A DNA stretch of 60,000 nt. Source: Nymphaea colorata (lineage: Eukaryota > Streptophyta > Magnoliopsida > Nymphaeales > Nymphaeaceae). Location of the stretch: positions 25,869,876 to 25,929,875 of the forward strand of contig NC_045142.1 of NCBI RefSeq assembly GCF_008831285.2, given 5' to 3'. Made by a program: the position numbers and the translations under genes. Under the pieces are notes generated by a model. It worked only from the letters and a program-made list of their open reading frames with translations, had not been told where the DNA came from and did not search any database. This document shows positions 11,404-26,394 of the stretch, piece after piece. Every line of letters begins with the position of its first letter. Positions within the stretch are counted from its first letter, which is position 1.

Positions 11404-11456
11404 GAAAACCAGCAATCACCGTTCGAAAACCAGCGGCCACTGTATGAAAATCAACG
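11404..11456 (-). promoter_or_regulatory. Triple GAAAACCA motif upstream of gene 1, 21-base spacing
   Basis: On the plus strand GAAAACCAGC starts at 11404 and 11425, and GAAAATCAACG at 11446, giving two intervals of exactly 21 bases (two helical turns). The array begins 37 bases upstream of the TATA box. The same arrangement is kept upstream of genes 2, 3 and 4. No known plant box matches the whole unit as far as I can tell. Confidence 0.65.
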
Positions 11457-11499
11457 ACTTGACCTTAAATGGTTCCTTTTGATCGATAAAGACCAAGAA

Positions 11500-13437
<1,938 letters not shown>

Positions 13438-15212
13438 CTCCACCACTACTACTGTAATCCAAGTCAATGAAAAAGGCTACAGAATCCAACCATTTTATCA
13501 CTAGGTCGTTCATGTTGCAGCAGGCTCCGAGATAAGGATGTGAATCTGCCTGTTTACATGCTCAAATATCGTTTTCTTGGTGAACTCTTGTATCGTTTTG
13601 TGCTCAAATATCGTTTTCTTGGTGAACTCTTGTTTCGTTTTGTGCTCAAATATCGTTTTCTTGGTGAACTCTTGTTTCGTTTTGTGTGCGTGAGGAGCTC
13701 GAATGAAAATTTGCGGTTGGAAATTTGAGACTCTTGAAGAAAATTAATTCCTTTGTTTCCCTTGCCATCGGAAGAAAAAAGAAGAGGAAGACTTCATTAA
13801 TATCAAGCTTTCACACTAGTGTCTAATGCCTAAATTCCAACTAATGGGCCTTGTCTGCCGTTTTTTTCCAACCTACTTTATGAGAAAAGAGAAGCATTGA
13901 ATGAACACTTTTAACTTTGAATGCTTGAGAATTCTCACGCTGCACTGTTTTCTATTCAACTTTTCTTCAGGCAGCAGGATCCTACCAGATCATGCCAATG
14001 CAGCTTAGGCATCGATCTCTCGATCTTCTCCAGCTTGGAGTTCAGATGCAACTATTACCAGATCAGACTAAAAAAATATTGCTTAATCATCTGAGGGTTG
14101 AATTCAAATATGAAATCATCTTTAGTGAGAAATCCTGTATCGAATTTGATTTTTACTCTAACTGTGTCTTTCCGACTAATGCGATTCGGATTTGAAATGG
14201 ATTTCATTACCATATCACGGCACAAGAGCGGCAAACCGTCGACGTCTTGCATGCTTTTTCTCGAAAACCAATACCTGCATGTGCCATTTTCCGCATCTAA
14301 AAATCTAACCACTTGCTAAGCAAACTTACCAAGTTTCGCACAAATTGGCTGATTAATACATTGAGAATTGGCTGTTTAAATTTCACTTTCTACTGCCAAA
14401 AATTGCCGAACCCTCTCCCTGCATTCAAAAAAATTGCACCATAACCTGCACCAAGCTACATCTTAAAATCAAGACATATCAAATTTGGAAACATTAATTC
14501 AAATACATTGTCAAATTCTGAGCCACTCCACCTGATGATTGAAAGAAGAGGAAAGGTATATAGAGAAGCTAGCAAAGACCCCAATCAGATTATGCCAATA
14601 CATGCACGTAAGGCGTTGATGGCCTCATGGGTGGAGCTCTTGTACGAAGAGGAACAAAAAGATATAAAAAACATTGAAGCATTACCCAAAAGTCTCAACC
14701 CGCAATATGTTTATAAACAATAATTTACCAGTACTAAAACTTGGAAAACGTCCAAGAATAGAATTGAAAAGCTTACTAGACGATTCACGTTTTCTTCGAT
14801 GGGAAACTGAGGAAAACTTGAACCATCATTAGTCTGTGGATATTATAGTCAAAAGCCATTGTGATATGCCTAGATGCATCTTGGGATCCAAACCATCATG
14901 TGGAACATGCTATTTCCCAGTGAACAAGTAGTAATTCATTTATTTATATTCAGCAACCAACAGCAGCAACATATATAGATGCTCGAACCAGAAACACTGT
15001 GACACACAACTACAAATACAACTTTACCACCAGTCCGCAAGGAGACAGTCGGACTATATTCAGGGAACCTGAGAATGATAATAATAGATGTATTAATTGG
15101 AAAACAAGCCCTTGGAATAAAACTTGAATGCCTTAACCTAATCTACCTAGCCAGGTTGTGAAGGACCTGCAGACTAAAGAACATTTACCATCATACACAA
15201 GGAACCTTAAGC
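13438..15212. other. Unique region between copy A and sucrose synthase
   Basis: This DNA is not part of the duplications. It holds a 42-base tandem repeat (13559-13684) and a 71-codon plus-strand frame at 14508-14723 whose product (Lys/Glu-rich, with MPIHARKALMASWVELLYEE) looks protein-like but is not recognised. No complete gene is supported. Confidence 0.5.
13559..13684 (+). repeat. 42-base minisatellite, three copies
   Basis: Units start at 13559, 13601 and 13643 with TGCTCAAATATCG and are nearly identical. Because 42 is a multiple of three, the enclosing open frame repeats LKYRFLGELL-F/Y-RFV three times, but nothing else suggests that it is translated. Confidence 0.95.
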
Positions 15213-15218
15213 TTTATT
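15213..15218 (-). terminator. Candidate polyadenylation signal of sucrose synthase
   Basis: AATAAA on the minus strand, about 200 bases after the stop codon. This is a normal distance for a plant 3' untranslated region, although plant signals are loose. Confidence 0.45.
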
Positions 15219-15416
15219 ACGACTTTTTGAGTTCTTGTAATGGAAAAGAGGAAACCAAGTCTCGATCCATCAATTTAGACACATAATAAACAAACAAGAC
15301 AAGGTTTGCTGCTCTAAAAAGGTTGGGCGGATCTGTGAATGGAATGAATAGTGCAGAGCAGCTTCCAAATTGTCAAGCAGCAGTAAGAAGTATAACTTCA
15401 CTCTTTCTCCTGTTCA

Positions 15417-18400
15417 TCATGCTCGATCCTCAGCTGCACGTGGGACAGAATTTGCCTAACAGATGCAAAGCGGAAAACATCAGAGAGAGACATATATGAT
15501 TACAGGTATGCTGTTTTCTAATAACGACTTTACATGTCATATGGTCAATTACAAAATAGATATGAAGGTCCATTCTAGAAGTAAATTTTCCAGAACCCAT
15601 GGTGCATTTCCAATACAGGGGCATGGAAGCAACAGGATATTGATCTTTATCTGCAAACCATGATGAAAGAACAGAGAAGGTTAACAAACTTACAAGCTCA
15701 CGAAATTTTAAGACATAAAACATCTCCAGATATCTCTTCAGCTCAAGTCTTTCAAGCTTAGAAACATGCTTCCAGAATCCATAAACCCCAGCCAAGGTCA
15801 TTAATCTCTCGGAGTATATCTTCCATGTGTATCTGACATTTTTTTATAAGATCAACATTGCAGAAGCCCAAAACCAGGAAGAAGTAAAAAGACATTGCTA
15901 ACAGGAAAATAAACAATGTAAAAAATTAAGCATGAATAGCTATGGATCTGTAAAGCAGACAAAAAAATCTAGGTTGATAGCAAGAAAAACACATGGAGGA
16001 AGATAGTTTTCGCAACGGTCCAAACCATTGCACCAACTGACATGTGATTGAAGAGGTTAATTGAATAATCATGACTGAAGAATAATAGTACAAGTTACAC
16101 TAAAAACCTTTCATGAATGCGTCGTAAACCCCCTGCAGATATTTCATCCCAGTATCCTGGATTTGTCTTGCACTTCTCAAAAACGTTTGCCATCAGTTCA
16201 GCAGCAGCATCCGGATGATAAGGATCAACATGGAAACCAGATTTGCCATGTTCTATGATCTCAGCAGGTCCTCCATAACAGGTGGCGAAAGTTGGCAGAC
16301 CACATGTCATGGCCTCCACAACTGTAAGCCCAAATGCTTCATAAAAGGCAGGCTGAGTGGATCCGGAACAACAAGAAGATTAGGAACAATGGAGGGTTTT
16401 TCAAAAGGGTTGACATGGCCAAATAAAGTACCTGCACAAATGCACCTTTTGTGTCAGCTATACAACGATACAGCTCACCATTGCGCACCCTGTTCATCTG
16501 AGAGCATATCCACCGCAATTGACCATCCAATTTATACTTTTCTATAAGATGATGAATCTTGTTAATTTCTTCAATCTCCCCACTGTCATTAGATTTCTTT
16601 ACATCATGGTGACCAGCAACAACGACAAGGTTAACAAGCTCCCTTAATTTGGTATTCTTACCATACCACTCCACTAATCCAGATATATTCTTCACTCTGT
16701 CAAGCTTTGCTATGGAAAAGATGATTGGCTTTGACGGATCACTCAACGTACCACTAAGCCAGGTACATGAAGACAGAAACAAATGAATACAAGAACTAGT
16801 TTCATCAGAATAAATCAAACTGTAACAAATGCAGTAAAGAGAAACTTACCATAACTCGAAAGAGAAAAAAAAAAACTCATTTTCATATACAAGTGAGCAA
16901 AAAAAAGGACCTGCTTTATCGAGCCAATGGGAGCCTACATCTTGGCCATGGTGATAATGGGTTATACAGTCATGTCATCCTCGTGCAATTTCACTTTTCA
17001 TGCAAGGTTTTCCAATCCAAAATCAACTTATTACTTGACCAATATACCTTCTAGGTGTAACCTAGTGTATACCAGGTAGAAAAACTTTTTTCTTTTAACT
17101 TAATCTATTGGCACAGATGGCAACATAGCTGGCACTTACAAATCAAGCTTTAAATCATGTTCTTTTGAGATAAAATCATATCCTTTGACCCACCAAATTT
17201 TGATGCACTGTGAGACACTGATTTTTTATGCCCTTGATTTACTTTTTTTTTACACATTGACTTCTTCGTTAAATAAACTATGTATGTTACATCCACCAAA
17301 CTATTTTGGCCATTTGATCAGTTAATTTTAAGGTGAGGAGCATGGGAATACACCATTCAATCTCTCTACCACTAGTGTAATATATAGATATAGGTGTGTC
17401 ACAGTATCTGAGTATGCTGAATAAGCTGATTGAAAATGAAGAAATGATTGAAAGCGAATTAAAATTGCAACAGGAAAAAGAAAGGCAACACTGTTGATGA
17501 CTCACAAGTATTCGTCATTTTGTTCTGAACTATATAGCAGCTTCCGGATTGCTCCATGCAGTGTGGTTAACCGCTTTAGCTTGTCTGAGTAAGGAAAATA
17601 AATGCACATGTCGCAGCCAGGAGATACAATATTGAACTTAGGATCAAAAACGTCAATGCCATTAATAACTCTGTACAATCCAGGAAGAGTAAATGCACAA
17701 TAGCTCTCATATTGTCCAATAACATCATCGCTGAAACAAAGACCAAACTTAATGTTATATGCCAAGATACCAAGCTCATGGCTGTAACTACAAAATATAT
17801 CTCTGACTCATGGACAATTAACCTCGATCTTTGTCTGGTTTCACAAAAACAAAATGATTTTAAATGCAGGACGTTTTTAAAGTTTATCAAACTGGCAAAA
17901 GAGAAGGTTAATTCTTGATCAAAATTCAGGAAACATACTGGATCAGAAAAGGAAAAGGTAAAGTGAGATCACCAGCTTACCTATCAAATAAAAAGGAGTA
18001 TCTAACGACCATGATAATTGAAGGAATAGAGGATGGTGTACATATATCATTAAGTAGAGAGCTATGCATGACTTATTTATTCAACACATAAACTGGGAAG
18101 GCTATTTCAAACAGTGTGGTCAGAATCAGCAGCATTGGCAGCCAATGCAAATCGATACCATGCTACCCAATATCAGAGTGTGAAAAAGTAAAAAATTTTA
18201 TTTCATTAACTATTTTAAAATAATTATTAGGTCATTTTTAACAAAAAAACAAAAAATGGCTAATATGGACAATGCCATCATGCATATCAGTGAAAAGTAT
18301 CATTCTAAAGGCTTTTTATACAAGAAGGGAACTTACATTTACAGTATAGATATCAACAACAAAATGACATTCTATGCACGTCAGTGGTAAAGAAATCACT

Positions 18401-21400
18401 TCCACTCATAGGGAACATTCACGGCGAAAACCATACACATTCTAGAAACATGTGCCATTCATGTGCAAGGAGTGAGACGAATGTGACGAAACACATAGAT
18501 TTAACTATACTTTGCTAGGAAAACAGCTGATGCCATTCTAACCGACCTAGGGATCACAGGCAAAGAATGATAAAAACAAGGAACAAAGAACACAGAAATT
18601 CACATGGTTTAGACTAAACATTCCTACTTCCACGGCTGCACCACATTCTCTTTTCTCCCGGTTCTCCTGTTTATAATAAGAAAGCTTGATGAAAATTACA
18701 GTATTACACATATACCTTCAACAGGAATTAGACTCCATACCTTAATATACCTTTCAGCTTTGTTGACAAAACGTGTGGGATCATTTAGATAAGGAAACTT
18801 TTTGTCCTTTTGCTTTCTAATACCTCAGGAATGCCTGAATGTCAAATTCTGGGTATTGAGTAGGGGTACTGCATAGCTTTGATACAAAAAGGACTTTTGC
18901 AGATGAAAGGTTGGCCCTTGTTCACTTGACCTTTTCCATGAGAAATTTTCAGAAATATTTACTTGATTTTATCCACTGATTTTCCTTATCCTTACTGCAT
19001 TTAAATATCATCATCTAAAACTGATTTTACATTTACATGCATAAAAACATTGATTCCTATTGAAAAACTTTAGCTCCTTCCACCGCTAATGTGTTAAACC
19101 CTTTTACTAGGTTATAAGTTGCCAAATTTAAAAGCCTGTAAAAATATACAGATCTATAAAATCTTAAGTTACTTTCAGGATGAACATGAATCCAGAAAAC
19201 CTTTTCCCTGTCTTAGTACATCCTCTGCTTTCCCCTCACAAGAATTTAATTTTTTTATAGGAATTAACAGTTATTTCATGCTAAATAATTGCCTAAGCAG
19301 TATCATGCTGTTAATATGGCCATCCACCGTAGTGATAGATGCAAAATCATGACCTGGGACCTCCATGAACTAATTTACATTTACCAATTTAACACTTGAC
19401 CGTTCATAAAACCTGAGACATTTTTGTAAAATAACCTGAGACTCATTAATGGCCCAGGTTATGGAAGAATTAAGGGTGCGCTGATGATCCTATTCCAAAG
19501 AATAAAAGCATCACAGAACCAAGAAATAGAATACTTTCAAGTTATAAGTCCATTAAATAGGTAACAGTGATCAAGGAAATGAAATTAGAAAATGCTTCAA
19601 AAAAATTGGAAGCGTACCTTCCTGCAATCTCCTGGAATGTGCTAGTGATAATGAAATCAGAACTGTTCATGGCAATTAGATCAGCAGTATATTGGCAAGA
19701 AAAGTGATATCTGTTATCATATTTTCTCCAATATATATCTGAATCTGGATGCCTTGTTTTCTCAAGTCCATGTGCAATGGTGCACTGCAGAGTGAGCCAA
19801 AAAACCAAAAAGGTCAACACGATACACCTTCACATATAAAAGGAAGAAAGACATAGTCAACCAATACAACAAAAAATAGGCTAATCTGCCAAGTGACATG
19901 CCTGTGTAACTCCTAGTTTGTGAGATAGCAAAGACGCCACAAGATTTCCATCACTGTAGTTGCCAACAATCAAATCTGGTGAAGCTTGCAACTCTGCAGC
20001 AATTTCACTGGCTGCATCCTGTATCATGAGATGGAAATACTCAGAAACCAGAAAATGCATTTACCGTTGTGAATGATCAAGTCTTAGATAATGGAGGTTC
20101 ATATGACAATACTCCAAAAAACCGTGTTAATTTCATACCATAAATGGACCATTAACAAAAGAGCCGATTTACGCATTAGAATTTTTCAGAATCGATAGAA
20201 AATACTATTCTAAAACTGTTTTACCTCTGAAAATTTCTCTAAGTAAGGCCACACATCAAACCTTGAAATCCACTTCCGGAGAATCCCATTCTTTGTTCTG
20301 AAAGGCACCCGCAGAATATGTGCATGCTGAGTTCCAGTTATTTTTTCAAGACGTAGGCCACATGTTGTCCCTTTAGCATCAGGTATCAACCTAGTCACCT
20401 GCAAGAAGTGATATGTAGCCATGTCTAAATTTAACAGAAACCTAAGCAACATGCGGGAAACTGGAAAATAAGAAAATTACAGATGATGCCCCCTTAAAGA
20501 AACAAGAAACAAAAACACAGGTTTGCCCCACTTTACACAAATGAAGCAATATATCTTAATCTACAAAAAGGTCTTAGATCATTTATGAGAATATATCTAC
20601 AACAAAAGTTCGATAACTGTCTTAGTAAAGATCACAGTGGATAAAGCTTACCACAAGTATTTTCGGACTAACATTCAGCCCTTGCTTTTTTATTCTACTA
20701 ATCATCTCAGTCTCTAAAGCGCGAACTTGGTCCAGTATATAAACAACCTGAAAATAGAAATAACACCAGCTGATTTACAACAGTAGGATTACAACAACAT
20801 GTGAACAACAAAACCATACATCACTATTTACAACTAAGCAACATACCTCAGTTCACAATTAAACAAGTCACTTTTAGAATATATCTCAGTTGACAATTAA
20901 ACAAATCTCGTTTAGAACATGAAACATATTCCAATTCACAATAAAATGGATCAGTTTAAAACCAATGACTGATCTTCCAAATGTTTGATAATAATATTAC
21001 CTGTCCACCAGTGTCTGGCAGGCCTAGAACATTTGCTTGGCTGAAGTATCCATGAGGAGAAAGGATCACAACATTAAACACCATAGGGATCCTTCCAAGA
21101 AATGCCTCTAAAGTTGACGGATCAGGTGCTTGTAGTATATCCAAAAGTAATCGGACCATCTCCAAAACTGATTGAGCTGTGTTACCCCAACCCCTTGCTA
21201 AACCCAGTTCCTGAAATCTGATTTCAAAATACAACAGAAAAAAGAAAAAACTGCCACATTGTAACACTATCCAGAATTATCGCGGCCATTTACCTTGTTG
21301 TTTTATGGTCAAAATACTACAAATAATGAGTTCGAAAATCACTTACTTATACTCAAATTCAGAAAATGGTACATCAGAGGAAAACTTAGACAGACATTCC

Positions 21401-21543
21401 TCTGCCTTCGAGAGGGCTGACTGAAGACTGGCCAAGGTCTTTATTCTGTCCGTTACCAACAACACCTTCAAAATTTATCACAGTAAACCATCACCTGTTT
21501 ATGACATTGTCTTTTAAGCAAAGCTACCAACAAACTGGGAGTC

Positions 21544-21594
<51 letters not shown>

Positions 21595-21692
21595 TCATCA
21601 ACATTGTAAAAAATAATCATTTCGAACAGGAAGTTGGAAGGACTACAATGCTCTGATCAATTCAATCAGAAAAACAAAAACCACCAAACCAA

Positions 21693-21735
<43 letters not shown>

Positions 21736-24376
21736 CCCTGATTCGTGACAGAGAAACATTAGAAAAGTTGCAAAGTAGTATTTACGCTGGAGCATGCTGA
21801 AATATCATGCATGCTGATGGATTAAAAATTAATTGGGCATAGAAAATGTCTAGCTTATAAACACAGCACGGGAAGACTGTCGAGTTAACCTGGATTCACT
21901 AGTCATGTCTAATAGACAAACCCATGAGAACTGTAATTATATCTAAATGTGGCTTTATAGATAGCTCCTTCCAGATTATATCTGAACACAGCCTTAGCCT
22001 GTTCTATTTCTCAAATCTACAAATTACAGACTGAGAAGTAAAATGGATGGATTACTATATCAAAGTGGAGACCAACAAAGAAGAAGAAACATCCTAAGAC
22101 TTGAACTGTCCATCATGAATAGGTTAATCTACACCTGGAACCTCTGTGCCACTCACTAAAAGAATATGATCACCAACATAAACTAGTGCGCCCCTATTTA
22201 GAACTAGGATAAAAAATGTAATATCAATACATAAAGATATGACTTCTTGTAAGCAATACAGCTTATTCACCATCAACGCCTCAAAGGAAAATGTAGGCTT
22301 CAGAAAGAATGGAAGATTTTGACATAAATCATACAATTTGAAAACATTAAGGAAAATGACATACATGCCATTATTTAAGCATCAAAAGGAGAAGACAATT
22401 TACATGTCCTTTATACTTGTGTGCTCGAAGGAAATCGAGCAAAGGCTCCATGGAACTGGAATCATGAAACATTCTCGATGAAAGATGACGGTTAAGGAAT
22501 TGTACACCATTTCCAATCCATGATGGCTGGCTTGGACGAGGAAATGAACTATTAAATGGTCCAAAGTCCAATTCCATCACGTAATTGTCTTCAAAGCTGC
22601 ACAAAATGAAGACTAAAATTTAAGTTAGTCAACATCAAGTTATTGTTTATTGGAAACATTAAAGATGAAAAAAAGAGAATAGATCTGCCATAGACAGAAG
22701 GTTTAGGCCAACCGCCAAAGATCCTCAAAGTTTGAAAAACGCAGACCTTTCATCCTCAAGGCGTTCTTTGAACCTCAAATACTCCGCTATATTCAATTGT
22801 TCCACATTAAGCTCATGAAAGTTAAAAAGTACAAATTCCCAAACTCCAGGCCTTGGTCGGATGGCCATCGCAACATATGGAGGTAAAACTATAGCTTCCT
22901 GCAAGATATCAAATTCAGTACTAACAGCAACTCTCATACATCAACCCAGATTATTTTTAGAAATTGGAAAACACATTAAATTTATATTGGAAACTTCCGC
23001 ATTTGCATGTTCAAGAAGGAAAAAAACGAGGACATCACTTTGAGGGGGTGGGGGGGGGGGTGTGGAAGAGAGAGAGATTATATCCACCTGCGTGCAACTC
23101 AAGACATCCTTGAAAGATCCATCACTAAGGCCTTTTAGCTCATCATCAATAGGAATCGTGCTTTCAAGCTCATCAACCAGATGATGCGGTTGTAGAATAC
23201 CCTTACCTTGATCTACATATCTGAATTAAAAACATAAACAGGAAACTTACAACAAGCTACCACAAAAATTCTTCTTAGACTCTTTTACCTCCTACAAATC
23301 CAGGGTCTTACAAATAAGCAATAAAACTATCTAAGCGAGATAGTTCCAAGTCTTCGGGCTCAAAATTTCCCCCTTCAGGAACTTAAGATGATGAGGCACC
23401 AGCATAAAACCTAAAACTATTTGAACGTCCTCTTCTCCTGCTCGCTTTGTCTAAAATTTTCAGTTCAAATATCCCCTGTTAAAAAACTGGTGGTAAATCA
23501 TCTACTTTTAGCAAGCCATCATATTTTGATCTATGGATCTTGTGTAGCCGTGAATGAATTGCACTACAGAATAGTTCTATGAATCTTGCGTGAAAGAGAC
23601 CATCTCACACGTTGTTATTGTTGGGCAATGATTCTACTATGTTCTTCAAAAGATTATAAATATGAAAAAGGTAACCTCCATGCTCTTCATCAAAGCACCA
23701 ACCCTAGCAAGTAAAACTTCACTAACCTGAAGACGACACTCCTAAAACCCCATTTTTCCAGTTTTAGTTTTCTTACAAAGAGCAACCCAACATCGCTCAA
23801 CTCCAATTCACTCGCGAGCCAAATCCAGAGCAGCAGTTTTGATGCATAAATTAAGCAAGTCCCCCGTTTCCCTGGATGTTTATTTCCTTCCTCCTATCCT
23901 GCTTCCAACGATCAAGTTTCTTACCATCCTCAACAAGCTCTTCTTCCAAACTCTTCTCTCGGAATCGATCCTAGAGACAGACGCCAACACCTCAGTTGCT
24001 CGCCCTCGATGGCAACACCATGCCACCATCTTTCTCAAAATCTCGCAGAAGCAACTACAATTCATACAGTACCAGAAGCAGCATATCTGCCATCTTATAG
24101 GATCATCTTTTTTCGAAAAAAGTTCGTACAAATCCCGCCAAGCTTGCTTGAAGCAGAAACTCCAACGATCAAGACAATTAAAACGGAAACATGAATCGTT
24201 TTCGGACAACCTTAACAGAACAAGTCGACCGATAAAATCACCGCCACGTACACCAAACGGAAAAGAAAAAGAAGAAACCTGGAAAGGAGGTAAGCGAGAT
24301 CGTTCCGGTGAGAATAGAGAGAGACCTTGATCTGCTCTCTCATGCTGAGCATTCTCTTCAGCCCAGGATTCTCCAT
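15417..24376 (-). CDS. SUS: Sucrose synthase, SUS2/SUS3-type, 15 coding exons, 811 residues
   Basis: This enzyme reversibly converts sucrose and UDP into fructose and UDP-glucose, feeding starch, cell wall and respiration from sucrose in the cytosol. Exons I could splice (high to low): 24376-24279, 23220-23088, 22898-22747, 22596-22404, 21465-21347, 21217-21001, 20747-20652, 20398-20225, 20018-19902, 19784-19618, 17730-17506, 16753-16432, 16352-16108, 15832-15694, 15455-15417. They sum to 812 codons with the stop, and all junctions keep frame. The start [17 protein letters not shown] contains an R-x-x-S site (Ser11) like the kinase site of other SUS proteins. Visible family motifs are LPDTGGQ (residues 298-304), the GT4 domain, and the EX7E pair Glu676/Glu684. 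Length is normal for the family. Oddities are Arg at 444, Gly at 439, Lys at 580 and a GC donor after exon 9. Its 5' leader is CT/GA-rich. It lies between two direct segmental repeats but is itself single-copy here. Confidence 0.96.
17731..19617 (-). other. Largest intron of sucrose synthase (intron 10)
   Basis: An intron of 1887 bases with GTACGC at its donor and TTTCAG at its acceptor. It contains no recognisable transposon or RNA gene, only AT-rich sequence. Confidence 0.85.
19785..19901 (-). other. GC-AG intron of sucrose synthase (intron 9)
   Basis: The exon ends ACACAG and the intron begins GCATGT; it ends CTCTGCAG. Using the only nearby GT (4 bases further in) would break the frame, whereas the GC donor joins Thr-Gln to Cys-Thr-Ile-Ala exactly as in the family. 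The other 13 introns have GT donors. Confidence 0.88.
21549..21731. repeat. Two GA microsatellites in sucrose synthase intron 4
   Basis: (GA)n tracts lie at about 21549-21591 and 21697-21731, inside the intron between exons 4 and 5. Confidence 0.95.
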
Positions 24377-24479
24377 GGCGTTCTCTGAAACGCCCCAAGA
24401 CTCTCTCTCTCTCTCTCTGTCTCTTCAAAGGGACGGAGATTGGAAGACGCTGGAGCAAAATCCATTGCGCGCCAACTGG

Positions 24480-25531
24480 ACTTCTTAGTGGGAAGTTCTC
24501 GTAATTGTCTGCATGACGCTAGGTCCTATGACGCCACGTTGGTGGTCAGCCTCCATCTCCAACCGATTGATGCACGTTGCACCTTGTCAAGGTCATAAAA
24601 ATGATCCCATCCTGCATACTATTTTTCTTTCTAGCTGCATTAGTGAATTGTGTACATAACAATAATTATATCAAATGAACTCTATTATTAACGTGCATAT
24701 TTATTTTAATATTATAACATTATATGTATACAATGAATATTTTTAATTATGTAATTATGTAATTATGTTATACATTTGTTATTATATTGTATGTTATTAT
24801 CTTGTACTCATTATTTCTTACTCCAATCATCATTTCATTTTCATAATATCTCAACTAATGATAAAAGGCGTACCAAACAATGATAAGTATGAAATAACAA
24901 TAAGAGCACCAGCTAACATCCTAAACATAAAATAATGAGAGAGGTATTAAGTAATATATATAAAATTATAATAAAAATGTGAAATAATGACAAATGTATA
25001 CGACAATGATAAATATATGAGATGTTGATAAAAGCAAGGATGATGACATGTGAAAGACAAAAAAAGAATGAAAGCATTTTTTTTTAACCGTTCGTAGCGT
25101 TCATAAAGGTACATTGATCATATATACACATCTACACATTTAGATTGACACAATTATTCAAATTAAACTTTATAGAATTTCATTTTTTTTTTATTTTTTT
25201 TACAAAAGTTATTTTTTTATTCATCAAAAGTATTTATTGTCCGATTAAATTGATGCACAAAAATTTGGTGCAGGTCAGTAGCCTACTCAGCTCCTTATAC
25301 AAAATGACACACCACAGGATGCGAAATGAGGACGCCAGCCTGATCATCATGACAGTACAAAGTGTTCTAGAATTATGAATAAAATGGACTGTTAGACGTG
25401 AAGTTTTAATCATAAATGTCTATTCGTGAATATTAAAAATTAGTGGCCATGTCGGTAAGAGCTGCTTCCCTTCTCTTTTTAATTGGGTTTTGGAGAATAG
25501 AGACTCTCTCTTCCTCCCTCTCCGTAGGGTC
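24480..25531. other. AT-rich intergenic DNA between sucrose synthase and copy B
   Basis: This is the upstream region of the sucrose synthase gene. No clear TATA box stands out near the start; a CCACGTT word at about 24533-24540 has an ACGT core. The rest is AT-rich with no gene or recognisable repeat. Confidence 0.55.
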
Positions 25532-26023
25532 TGCATGTCAAAATTGTTGGGGGGTCTGGGAGCTGTTGTTAGTAGTTTGGCAAGTGCAGGAGCTGATACC
25601 GCACTCTGGCCTTCTGAAGCTTGGTCGAAACATTTGCTTGGCCGGTTGTCAGGGTTGACGTACTGTTGCTTTAGAGATCGCTCTTGAGAGTCCCTTGAAA
25701 GTGAAATATAATGGTGTTGTATTTTTCCTGCTTGTCAAAACAGAGGATCTGCTTCTGTGACCATTTTCCTGTTAGGACTTATGGGGTTTAAAACAATCAA
25801 GCTGCATTGCTTGCAGTTAGCTTTTGTATGTTTTACTCTGGTTGCTAATTTATATATATATCATTATCATCATCAGTGCTGCTTCTGCTTTCTGACGATT
25901 CATGCTAGTGAATGCCCGTGTGTTGTTTATTATATGTTGTGAGATTCTCAGGCACATTCCTGGTTCAGGAATCACAAGACGTTCATGACAATTGATTGTT
26001 GAGCCTCTGAGCAGGTAGCAACT

Positions 26024-26394
26024 ATGATGAAGTGTCACAAGTTTTAGAGGGTCCTCATTACCATTGAACTAATTTTTCTTTCTGCAGTGTGTTACTTTTC
26101 TGTATTGGTCATTACGAACCACAGAATCCGGTATCAGAGTTAGTGCCTTCAGGTGATCTTTGTGTAAAAGAGCAACTTTAGAAGTATTATATTTGTTGTT
26201 ATGATGAAGTATCACAAGTTTTAGAGGGTCCTCGTTGCCATTGAACTAATTGAGGCCACTGGTTGCAATTTAGTTTTCTTTCTGCAGTGTGTTACTTTTC
26301 TGTATTGGTCATTAGGAACCACAGGATCCTGTTAAAAGTTTCAGAGTTAGTGCCTTGAGGTGATCTTTGTGTAAGAGAGCAACTTTAGAATTTT
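26024..26394. repeat. Tandem repeat in copy B (177/207-base unit)
   Basis: Units begin at 26024 and 26201. The first is shortened by about 30 bases relative to the copy A array at 8052-8454. Confidence 0.85.

Noticed and set aside
23880-24458. 192-codon minus-strand frame overlapping sucrose synthase exon 1
   Set aside because: It runs in another frame through the leader and intron 1; the spliced SUS start at 24376 explains the region.
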